Virus record (IMG/VR): IMGVR_UViG_3300021185_001264
Coordinates: 1 to 64,000 of that record
DNA: 64,000 nt
DNA from: a virus
Direction: 5' to 3' (one strand)
Below the pieces are notes generated by a model. It saw nothing but the letters and a program-made list of their open reading frames with translations, was not told where the DNA came from and made no database searches. Shown here one piece after another: positions 1 to 7,548 of this stretch (within the stretch, counting starts at the first letter, position 1; every line of letters begins with the position of its first letter). The position numbers and the translations under genes were made by a program.

Positions 1-378
1 ATCAGCCGACATGTCGAGTATAAGTGCGTCAATAGCTACATTAGGGCTACCAGATTTAGTGCCTCTAAATTTTATATCGCCGTCAACTATTTTAGCGTCT
101 ATTGCTAGATTGTTGCCATTATGATTGAAGTTACCGAACCATACCGTAGCATCTTTCAGCATGATATTGCCGCCATCAGCGTCTAGTATGATATCGCTTC
201 CTGAATCTAGCGTCATATTTGAAGTTGTAGATATTGCGGCTTGATCTATGGTTATGGTATCTACAACGACTGAACCAAATGTTCCTGCCGCAGTTGTGTT
301 GATTGCGATTGCTGAGTGCAAGTCTGCGGCTACGATTGCGCCGTCTGTTATCTGGGATGATTTTATTCTAGTTGCCAT
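1..378 (-). CDS. Tail-fibre-like virion protein, 3' end outside window
   Basis: An open frame starts at the ATG at 378 and runs leftward off the window edge, giving 126 residues without a stop. The N-terminus reads MATRIKSSQITDGAIVAADL, a style seen at the start of many phage fibre proteins. It is followed by short Gly/Asp/Asn-rich beta-type segments such as GSDIILDADGGNIMLKD. The start lies 1 nt beyond the stop of the next gene upstream (380-1342), so the two are almost certainly co-translated. Function beyond a structural or fibre role cannot be told. The C-terminal part is missing from the window, so any chaperone or receptor-binding domain cannot be judged. Confidence 0.75.
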   Translation of the reverse strand, partial: MATRIKSSQITDGAIVAADLHSAIAINTTAAGTFGSVVVDTITIDQAAISTTSNMTLDSGSDIILDADGGNIMLKDATVWFGNFNHNGNNLAIDAKIVDGDIKFRGTKSGSPNVAIDALILDMSAD

Positions 379-379
379 G

Positions 380-1342
380 TTACACTCCCACCGTCAATCT
401 TTGAATTTTTATAGTTGTATTCGCATTTGCAGGAGTCACTAGTAGTCTCACTGAGCCAGAGTTGATGTCTCCGTCAATCGTACCTAAGCTTGCGTTAGAA
501 AATATTGTTCCGAATTCTGTCATGTAAACTGTTGTTCCGTCATGAATAAGTAAAACTTCTGTTGCGTGGAAATTAGAACCACTTGTCATCTGCACTAAGT
601 ATTTAGCTGTTCTGTACGATTGTGCTGGAAAAGTATCTGCAACTTGGTTTGCTGTAGTTGCTGTGAATGAAGTTGATACTGGCTTAAGTGAGTCATGATC
701 TGCGAAAGAAGCACGTGATAGAGATACAACTTCAACTGTGCCCGTGATCGTTTGCGATCCTTGAAAGACAATGCTTGTGCCATTCGTAGCGGCATAGTCT
801 GATCCGTCTACAAGTCTAACACCGTTGGCGTAGACTTCTACTTTACCAATATCATATGCAAGTGTGAGACTGTTATCGTCTGCACCAGATACTGAAGTAG
901 CATTTGTTAAGCCACTATACACGTATTGCTGATAATCTCTTACAACTATAGAAGAAGCTTCTGTTGCTACAACTCTAATTTCAATGTCATCTGAGGCTAA
1001 AGGAGCTGATGTAAATCTGAGAGTATTACCATTTACGAGTGAGAATTCTGATGTATGTTGAAGAACACCATTAAGATGTGCAAATACGTTTTGTTCGGAT
1101 ACTGGAATTGTAGGCAGAACAAAGTCTGTATCACTACCATTTCCTGTTGCTGTAAAAAGATATACAGTAGACTCGGAAGCAGGAGACCCGCTAAACGTGA
1201 CGATGGATTGTGTACCACCGACATCTTTCTTTACGTACAGTCTTCCGTCGTAGGTATTAAGTGCTATTTCACCTAAATCCAACTGAGCAATAGTTGGAGT
1301 TTTACCCGCAACGCCACTGCGTCTTAGTTTAATTGTTGACAT
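380..1342 (-). CDS. Tail fibre protein with two NGV-type beta domains
   Basis: 320 residues. The N-terminus (IKLRRSGVAGKTPTIAQLDL, then GEIALNTYDGRLYVKKD) is the common attachment segment of phage fibre proteins. Two similar beta-rich domains follow, around residues 60-125 and 145-215, each with a V-x-x-NGV core (VFAHLNGVLQ and VEVYANGVRL). The last 100 residues are another beta domain. The start ATG is preceded by GAGGAC, a good ribosome-binding site. The gene lies at the 3' end of a leftward fibre cluster, downstream of a 95-nt gap. It is probably a virion-surface protein. No enzymatic motif is visible. Confidence 0.8.
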   Translation of the reverse strand: MSTIKLRRSGVAGKTPTIAQLDLGEIALNTYDGRLYVKKDVGGTQSIVTFSGSPASESTVYLFTATGNGSDTDFVLPTIPVSEQNVFAHLNGVLQHTSEFSLVNGNTLRFTSAPLASDDIEIRVVATEASSIVVRDYQQYVYSGLTNATSVSGADDNSLTLAYDIGKVEVYANGVRLVDGSDYAATNGTSIVFQGSQTITGTVEVVSLSRASFADHDSLKPVSTSFTATTANQVADTFPAQSYRTAKYLVQMTSGSNFHATEVLLIHDGTTVYMTEFGTIFSNASLGTIDGDINSGSVRLLVTPANANTTIKIQRLTVGV

Positions 1343-1364
1343 CTGTCCTCACATCTGATATAAT

Positions 1365-1376
1365 GGCTATATAGCC
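1365..1376. repeat. 12-bp palindrome in the gap between two fibre genes
   Basis: GGCTATATAGCC is a perfect palindrome in the 95-nt gap 1343-1437. Neither strand has a T-run after it, so it is not a clear terminator. The rest of the gap is AT-rich, and I see no exact late-promoter box in it. Confidence 0.3.
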
Positions 1377-1437
1377 TGCGTATATTATCAATTAGTGTTT
1401 ACGGTATATACCTACACTTCATAACTATTTTAACTAT

Positions 1438-3510
1438 TTAGAACGTTCCACCATCAATAGTATCGATAGTGACTACACCTCCGGATGATACATCAAAGTT
1501 TGTTGCGTTATATGTACTTGTACCAATTCCGCCTGCGGCATCTGCAATATTAACCTTAACTGTTACTGCCGCAGTCTCAGATCCTGATCCCGTTACTACG
1601 ATACCGTTTGAAGTTGTGCTGTTAGCATCTGTCTGGCCTCCTGTACCTTGTACAATAGTAGCTACATAGTTACCAGTTGTATCAGTACCTAAAGCAACCG
1701 AGTTCGGTTGAATTGTAGTTGCTATACTATGTGCAGTAGTGCCGAAGTCTGAAATTGTGATTTGACCAGCAACATCACCAGTAAGACTGAATGTCTTTGA
1801 AGCAAACTTAACAGTATCAACATTCAACTTAGCTAGACTAAACGAAGCATCTGACATATTAACAACATTATCAGTTAAGTCAGTATCGATATACTCATCG
1901 AATATATGCCATTCACCAGCAGTTGCGTCTCTAAAGATACCAGTAAACTGATCGTTGGTTCCATCACTGTATCTACCAACAACACCAATATCAACTGAGT
2001 CGGATGTGTTACCGGATGCTAATCTAATCAGAGCATCTTCAACATCAAGTACGTCAACGTTAACTGAGGTTGTAGTACCGTTGACAGTTAAGTCACCGCC
2101 AACAATCATATTACCAGCAGTTTCAGCGTTACCGTTTGATGCATCTACAGTAAAGTTAGTTGCGCCTACTCTGAAATTACCAGTTACGTCAGTAGGGTTA
2201 TTAATAGTTGTCTTACCAGTGGCAGCACCTATACTAATCGCTGTACCAGCACCGAATGCGTTAACTGTAGTTGCAGTAGTGTTAAGTAGGTTAAATGTAG
2301 TTGCAGTAGTGGTAATGTCTCCGCCATTAACCGCAAGATCAAGCGTGATCACTCCGTTTCCAGCAACATGCAAGTTTTCAGCGATACCAACACCACCGGC
2401 AACTGTTACTGCGCCTGTAGTAGCACTTGTAGAAGTAGTTGTGTTAAGAACAGCAAGTGTGTCCTCATCAAGCGTCATTGCTTGTTTGTTTGTCGTATTA
2501 CCAGTTGCAGTGTAGAAATGTAGTGTATCGTCTGAGTTACCTGGACTAGTCTCTGCAATAATGAATGTGAGACCATCAACTGATCTTACGCCACCCAAAG
2601 ATGACCAGTTAGAATTTGAATATCCTTCAAACTGACCGCTTGTAGAGTTTAATCGAATAGCACCATTAACTGCTGGTCCTTGTTGTGCGTTTGTGCCAAC
2701 TGGAATAACAAGTCCGTTAGTTCCAGAAATAACAACATAACCGGTACCATTTGGTGTTAATGTTAGATTGCCGTTTGTATTTGTCGTAGATAATACATTA
2801 CCGTCAAGACGTAAATTATCTACATTCCATTGACCAGTTACAGTACCAGTACCAGTTTGAGTAAAAGCACTAGTAATTGCTAATGTGGTGCCGTCAAAGG
2901 TAAAGTTTGCATCGTCTTCTAGTGAGCCTGCTGTGCCAGCAATTACAACACGATTGTTAGTAAGGTCGCTTACCGTTGCAGATGCGAGTGTTGATTCGCC
3001 TGTAACTCCTAAAGTACCTGCAATTAAAGTATTACCGGTTCCGTCTGCTACAGTAAATTTATTTGTATCTACTGCAATACCACCGTTTGCATTAAGTAAG
3101 CCAGTAAATGTAGACGCACCAGAAAAGTTAACTGGTCCATTTAAGTCAATAGTACCTGTTCCAGCAGGATCAAGTACAATGTTACCGTTAGTATCTGTTG
3201 AAGTGATTGTATTACCGTTAAGAGTAAGATTATCGACATTAAGTACATCGATCTTCGAACTCGCATCTACGATAATTGCAGACGATGCAGTAAGTGTACC
3301 GTGTGCGTGATCAGTTAGATTAGTAAAATACTTACCGCCAACTACGTCAATTGCACTCGCAACACCGCCGTTTTCGCCGCCTGTACCTAAGTATAATCTA
3401 TCTCCGCCGTTTGCTTGTGTGCCAGTGCCATATGCATAACCGAACTCACCTAATGCGAGTGCAGATGGTGCAGTAGTACCACTGGATCTTTTGATCTTAA
3501 TAATAGACAT
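1438..3510 (-). CDS. Long tail fibre shaft protein
   Basis: 690 residues of low-complexity, Thr/Asn/Gly/Val-rich beta sequence. The N-terminus (MSIIKIKRSSGTTAPSALAL, then GEFGYAYGT) is a fibre attachment segment like that of the 380-1342 protein. Internal repeats are evident: the unit around residues 90-125 (NVDNLTLNGN, then TDTNGNIVLDPAGTGTIDLNG-like) recurs near residues 228-262 (NVDNLRLDGN, then NTNGNLTLTPNGTGYV). A further stretch carries GNMIVGGDLTVNGTTTSVNV, typical of trimeric fibre shafts. The C-terminus ends IDTIDGGTF, resembling the end of the small upstream protein (INTIINGGNF). The start is preceded by GGAGG, and an exact late-promoter box lies 27-34 nt upstream. No S74 domain is visible. 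Confidence 0.8.
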   Translation of the reverse strand: MSIIKIKRSSGTTAPSALALGEFGYAYGTGTQANGGDRLYLGTGGENGGVASAIDVVGGKYFTNLTDHAHGTLTASSAIIVDASSKIDVLNVDNLTLNGNTITSTDTNGNIVLDPAGTGTIDLNGPVNFSGASTFTGLLNANGGIAVDTNKFTVADGTGNTLIAGTLGVTGESTLASATVSDLTNNRVVIAGTAGSLEDDANFTFDGTTLAITSAFTQTGTGTVTGQWNVDNLRLDGNVLSTTNTNGNLTLTPNGTGYVVISGTNGLVIPVGTNAQQGPAVNGAIRLNSTSGQFEGYSNSNWSSLGGVRSVDGLTFIIAETSPGNSDDTLHFYTATGNTTNKQAMTLDEDTLAVLNTTTSTSATTGAVTVAGGVGIAENLHVAGNGVITLDLAVNGGDITTTATTFNLLNTTATTVNAFGAGTAISIGAATGKTTINNPTDVTGNFRVGATNFTVDASNGNAETAGNMIVGGDLTVNGTTTSVNVDVLDVEDALIRLASGNTSDSVDIGVVGRYSDGTNDQFTGIFRDATAGEWHIFDEYIDTDLTDNVVNMSDASFSLAKLNVDTVKFASKTFSLTGDVAGQITISDFGTTAHSIATTIQPNSVALGTDTTGNYVATIVQGTGGQTDANSTTSNGIVVTGSGSETAAVTVKVNIADAAGGIGTSTYNATNFDVSSGGVVTIDTIDGGTF

Positions 3511-3729
3511 TTAGAAATTGCCTCCGTTTATAATTGTATTTATATTATCCATTTCAGTGGTCGATTGCCACTTTGCGGCAGTGCTGTCATACATGATAAC
3601 AGATCCGTCTTTTTGATTAGTAGCGTCAACGTCAAAGAGGTCGCCAAGCCTGATAGAGGCAGCATTAATCTGGTAATTTGTTACCATAAAGTTTTGATTT
3701 GGTGTAAGTTTTGCCTTAATGTTTGCCAT
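3511..3729 (-). CDS. Small virion-associated protein, 72 aa
   Basis: 72 residues. I do not recognise a named family. The N-terminal half (NFMVTNYQINAASIRLGD) shares a QINAA-x-I pattern with residues around 103-115 of the leucine-rich-repeat protein at 7549-10035. The C-terminal half (MYDSTAAKWQSTTEMDN) looks like the unit often found in phage fibre sequences. The tail INTIINGGNF resembles the C-terminus of the neighbouring 690-aa fibre. The stop codon directly abuts the start of that fibre (TAA followed by ATG). Probably a small structural or fibre-connecting protein. Confidence 0.7.
   Translation of the reverse strand: MANIKAKLTPNQNFMVTNYQINAASIRLGDLFDVDATNQKDGSVIMYDSTAAKWQSTTEMDNINTIINGGNF
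3537..3544 (-). promoter_or_regulatory. Late promoter box TATAAATA for the 690-aa fibre gene
   Basis: On the minus strand the exact T4-type late box TATAAATA lies inside the end of the 72-aa gene, 27 nt before the ATG at 3510. The GGAGG ribosome site is between them. T4-like late transcription (gp55/gp33/gp45) uses this octamer as its -10 element with no -35. Confidence 0.6.
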
Positions 3730-3731
3730 CT

Positions 3732-4064
3732 TTATGTCCTTGTTATGCCGGCTGTTACTGTCGCTGTTCCTTGTACAACACGTGATTTAGAGCCGCCAGG
3801 TGAGGTAATTTCTATATCATATAAGTATCTACCAGGAGATAAGTTATTAGTTACGCTACTACTTAGAGTGATAGAAATTTGACCGAGTACTCCGTTATGC
3901 GAACAGCCAATGTCCGTTGCAGTTGCCGAATTATACGTTTTTCTCATTTGAGCGGCAACAGTAAATCCAGTAAGATTGAATACGGCATCTGTAGCTGTTT
4001 CTACATCAATCAACGCCGAGAAATCTGTACCTTGGTCTATTACAATATTTGCTTTAACTGCCAT
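3732..4064 (-). CDS. Small Ig-like virion protein, 110 aa
   Basis: 110 residues, all beta by pattern. It has a layout common in small tail proteins: IDQGTDFSALIDV at the start, then LTGFTVAAQMRK, GQISITLSSSVTNNLSPGRY, LYDIEIT and GTATVTAGIT at the end. This resembles the small immunoglobulin-like or BppU-N-terminal-like domains of phage tail proteins. It is the first gene of the leftward unit that starts at the divergent late promoter (4091-4098). AGGGA precedes the ATG. The family assignment is by pattern only. Confidence 0.7.
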   Translation of the reverse strand: MAVKANIVIDQGTDFSALIDVETATDAVFNLTGFTVAAQMRKTYNSATATDIGCSHNGVLGQISITLSSSVTNNLSPGRYLYDIEITSPGGSKSRVVQGTATVTAGITRT

Positions 4065-4090
4065 GTTTTTTCCCTAATCTATGCTACATG

Positions 4091-4098
4091 TATTTATA
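4091..4098 (-). promoter_or_regulatory. Late promoter, leftward half of a back-to-back pair
   Basis: TATTTATA on the plus strand is TATAAATA on the minus strand, 27 nt before the ATG at 4064. It overlaps the rightward box at 4095-4102, so 12 bp (TATTTATAAATA) carry two perfect late boxes facing away from each other. Confidence 0.7.
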
Positions 4099-4102
4099 AA
4101 TA
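4095..4102 (+). promoter_or_regulatory. Late promoter, rightward half of a back-to-back pair
   Basis: Exact TATAAATA, 34 nt before the ATG at 4137. It is the only visible promoter for the single rightward gene 4137-6596. It shares four bases with the leftward box. Confidence 0.7.
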
Positions 4103-4136
4103 ATAAGAACAGAACCTTTAACCAATTGGATTTAAA

Positions 4137-6596
4137 ATGACCTCAAAGTACATCAAATTCGGACTTAGAGCCGATAAGAACTTAGCAGACCTAACAGTCC
4201 CCACAACGGCTTTAGCTAATCTACTAGACGATATATCGCTAAAGGTAAACGATCAAAATGTTAGCACTGGTTTCTTTGTACAAGACATTGAGCCTATAAA
4301 AGGCTTAAGAAACACTGGACTATCAGACTTCACTGACGAAAACGGGCGGTCTAATGATCTCGTTAACTTAAACGGCACTATAGTAACTTTTACGAATACG
4401 TCAAATTCAGTACTACCTGTCGAACCTTTAGTCACTCTTCAAGATAACATAAGCAATTTTAAATCAATTTTGGGTAAGCCTCCTTGGATAAATGGTGGTG
4501 ATGGACTCGTATGTAAATTCGTGGGAAGCGATAGAATTAAGTCAACCGCTCTCACTCCTTCCATAACTGGTAATTCTGCTAACGTAAGTGCTATCAGCGG
4601 TCTATCTGCCAGTCAACTATGGACATCATCTACAACAGGCAATTTAACTAGACTTATTGGACCAGTTGACTTCTGGAACAACGGAGTATTTGCCTTTAGT
4701 GCAAAGCTTCATCCTGAAATGAAAGATACGTATGGTCTTGTACAATGGACTGGATATCTTTCAACTAGATTTAATCAAAACTGGGGCTCTACAGGGTTAT
4801 TTATCATAGAGGAAGATACGGTTGATGACGGAACTGAAAACAATTGGACACAACTAAAATCAGTTTTTAGTGCATCCCAAACGATAGATAACCTCAGCTT
4901 TAGTTCTCCGTCAGGTGGAATTGTCACAATGAACTTCGGTAGTGCTACATCAGGTGGTGTACCTATAAGAAATTATATATGTACTGGAATGAAGTTTGGC
5001 AGTAGCTCCGAATATACTGTAGTTGGTGTTAATCAAGCAGGTAAAACTGCAACAGTGGAATCGTCCAGCGCCATCTCTGGTACTACACATACATTTACTT
5101 TCGCATTAGGTCAAGATGAGGTGTCTACGCCTGTAAACTTTACTAGTCAAAAAGCAGGAAACAGGGTTAGAGTGAGATACACTCTCTGGTATCCAAAAAT
5201 TAATAACGGTAGTGCTTACAGACAAAAAACGTTTAGAGAAGTCACTTCCAACTCCAATAGGGCGCCATTTTCAGATTTCTATAAAGAGTTTGATAGAAAT
5301 CAAGTATTCGGCCCATACACGTACAAATACTTTAGCGATAATAAAGCAAGCGAATTAAATCAAACATCAAATTCAAAACTAACGGTGCTTGATACAATAT
5401 CTCTCTTGGTAGATCCTCCCAAAGCTTTGACTGATAAAGTATTATACAGCACAGCGACAGGAGCTACTCCTAAAACTATTACAGTCAGAGATGGATTTGG
5501 CAAAATATCCGCAAGCAACTTCACAGGAGTTAGCGTAGGAGACTGGATGGCATTCGAACGAGGAGGCAGAATGTTTGCATATCAAATACTCGATATTAGT
5601 GGAAGCGATATTGCAGGGAATCCATATGCTTACGTTAAGGAAAATTTCAACCAGGATACAGATAACAGCAATCAAAAGTTTAGCATCGGAGATACAGAAT
5701 CAGTACTCTTCTTTAAGAATTTAGGTCTTATAGGACTGTTTAGACTCTCTTCAGCTGGAAACTCCACTGGATCTCTCTATCAACTTTATCCGCAAACTTC
5801 AGATACCGTTAATCCAAATACGACAGTATTCACTGATCAAATTATAATGTCTATTAATCCTAACGGTACGCAGGGAATGCCGTCGAAAAGAGTGTTTAGT
5901 GCAACTGGCACATCACCGAGAACCGTAGTAATAAATGATTATTTAAGTAGCGGTACTAGTGCTTTTTTTGCTAGTACATCGACCAATCACTTTGCCGCAG
6001 TTTATGCTTCTAGAGGACTAGACGATAAGGCATCATATCTTCAATGTAATGGAGTTTACGGAAGAGAAGTGAACGCTACTGCGGGAAGCGGTCAAAGCCA
6101 AATAGAGTTAACTACAACAGAAGGAGTGACTATAGGAGATTACGTACACTTTTACGGTAGCGGTAGTGCAGGAGGTACAGGAGCTGTACCTGGATCACCA
6201 GACTTCACCAACAATAAAGTTGGTACTACCACAACAGTGCAATCTATAAACAACAGTACTAAAACGATAACATTAACCGCACCTCTTACAGCCGCCATAC
6301 CTAAGGCTCGCACTATAGTTTTCATAAAATCAACAAATAATCCAGGAAGTGCTAATAAAGAGTTCTGCGTCATTCCCCTAAACACTGCTCCTCCATTTGA
6401 AGGTACCACTATCGGACTTAAAACGCCTAGCGCAAACGCAAACTTAGTTGTAGTCGGATTGACATTTGGTACTCTAAAAATACAAACTCCTACTTCAAAG
6501 CTTGTCGCAATATCAGGTAGTCCAGAAGAAAATAGTTCAGCGTATTTTCCTATAAAATATGGTAATAGTGCTATCTACAAAGCCCTTATAGTTTAA
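4137..6596 (+). CDS. Large virion structural protein, inverted relative to neighbours
   Basis: 819 residues, and the only rightward gene in the first 42 kb. The N-terminus reads MTSKYIKFGLRADKNLADLT. The rest is beta-rich, Ser/Thr/Asn/Gly-rich sequence typical of phage tail proteins, with recurrent DYV/GDWM-type segments (GVSVGDWMAFERGG near residue 465, GVTIGDYVHFYGSG near residue 665). No enzymatic motif or membrane segment is visible. It is placed between fibre genes and driven from its own late promoter, so a tail or fibre role is likely. The 3' end overlaps the convergent gene 6586-7536 by 11 nt. I cannot assign a named family. Confidence 0.75.
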   Translation: MTSKYIKFGLRADKNLADLTVPTTALANLLDDISLKVNDQNVSTGFFVQDIEPIKGLRNTGLSDFTDENGRSNDLVNLNGTIVTFTNTSNSVLPVEPLVTLQDNISNFKSILGKPPWINGGDGLVCKFVGSDRIKSTALTPSITGNSANVSAISGLSASQLWTSSTTGNLTRLIGPVDFWNNGVFAFSAKLHPEMKDTYGLVQWTGYLSTRFNQNWGSTGLFIIEEDTVDDGTENNWTQLKSVFSASQTIDNLSFSSPSGGIVTMNFGSATSGGVPIRNYICTGMKFGSSSEYTVVGVNQAGKTATVESSSAISGTTHTFTFALGQDEVSTPVNFTSQKAGNRVRVRYTLWYPKINNGSAYRQKTFREVTSNSNRAPFSDFYKEFDRNQVFGPYTYKYFSDNKASELNQTSNSKLTVLDTISLLVDPPKALTDKVLYSTATGATPKTITVRDGFGKISASNFTGVSVGDWMAFERGGRMFAYQILDISGSDIAGNPYAYVKENFNQDTDNSNQKFSIGDTESVLFFKNLGLIGLFRLSSAGNSTGSLYQLYPQTSDTVNPNTTVFTDQIIMSINPNGTQGMPSKRVFSATGTSPRTVVINDYLSSGTSAFFASTSTNHFAAVYASRGLDDKASYLQCNGVYGREVNATAGSGQSQIELTTTEGVTIGDYVHFYGSGSAGGTGAVPGSPDFTNNKVGTTTTVQSINNSTKTITLTAPLTAAIPKARTIVFIKSTNNPGSANKEFCVIPLNTAPPFEGTTIGLKTPSANANLVVVGLTFGTLKIQTPTSKLVAISGSPEENSSAYFPIKYGNSAIYKALIV

Positions 6597-7536
6597 CTAA
6601 TAAAAAGAATTGTTCTCCGTTTATGGTAATAGGCAATTTGTGGGTATAAGAAGCTGTTGTATTTGATTGACTTACTATATTCGTTGATGTAGTAGTAAGT
6701 CTAGGCGCTAGGCTTGCATTACTAGGCTTTAAGTGTAGTACATTGGGCTGAGAATTAGCGTTTGTCGTAGATATAGAATTTGCTGTTGTTTGGTCACTCC
6801 ATGGGTTAGATGCATCGCTGAATGCTCTCTGTGCGGCAGCACTAGGATTACTTGGGTCTATGATAAACAGCCCAGGAGTATTATTTGCTGGCTGAGTACT
6901 TGATGTCGCATCTAAATCAGCAATCACAACTCCGCCTTTAAACTTTACAACTGTATCAAACGTACTGTCTTCAAACGTTAAAGGAATTCGACTTCTCTTG
7001 TAGTAAAATAGTCCTAGTTGCGAATTGATATAATTAACTTGTTCAGATGCATTATATTCATTAAACAGATCCGATGCACCATCATCTTGACTAACTCCAC
7101 TACTTGCAGATGGATTAGTTTCCAATCTCTTTTTACTTAAATTAGATAGATTCTCAGCCGTTACTCCATCATTTCTTCTTAAAATGCCAGAAGGAGCAAT
7201 TGCGGCGTTTTGAGCGTTCACAACTTTGAATTTATCTATTCCATTAGATTCAGTAATTGTATGATCGAATACTGTTGGAGAACCCGCTACAGAAACCTTA
7301 GTGCCGTCTGAGAATGCAGTTTTACCTTGAACAGTAACGGTTACTACCTTAGTAGTGGCATTTACTGTATAATCCGTACCGTCTAGCTTAGAAATGACTC
7401 TAAAATTTCCATCAAAAAGCATAATATCTGCTTTGATGTTAGGTCCGCCTAAGTTGTTAAGTATTTTTTCATCTCTTATACCAGTATCACTTTCTACGAA
7501 GTTTAAGTCTCTTACAAATCCTTGTTGTCCTGACAT
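6586..7536 (-). CDS. Virion structural protein, 316 aa
   Basis: 316 residues with no recognised domain. The N-terminus is MSGQQGFVRDLNFVESDTGI. A segment DYTVNATTKVVTVTVQGKTAF resembles small beta modules of fibre proteins. The C-terminus ends in a beta hairpin-like ITINGEQFFLLVKL. It lies directly downstream of the leucine-rich-repeat gene (12-nt gap) in the leftward fibre operon, and its stop overlaps the end of the convergent rightward gene. Probably a tail or fibre component. Confidence 0.7.
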   Translation of the reverse strand: MSGQQGFVRDLNFVESDTGIRDEKILNNLGGPNIKADIMLFDGNFRVISKLDGTDYTVNATTKVVTVTVQGKTAFSDGTKVSVAGSPTVFDHTITESNGIDKFKVVNAQNAAIAPSGILRRNDGVTAENLSNLSKKRLETNPSASSGVSQDDGASDLFNEYNASEQVNYINSQLGLFYYKRSRIPLTFEDSTFDTVVKFKGGVVIADLDATSSTQPANNTPGLFIIDPSNPSAAAQRAFSDASNPWSDQTTANSISTTNANSQPNVLHLKPSNASLAPRLTTTSTNIVSQSNTTASYTHKLPITINGEQFFLLVKL

Positions 7537-7548
7537 ATTACCAAATTC

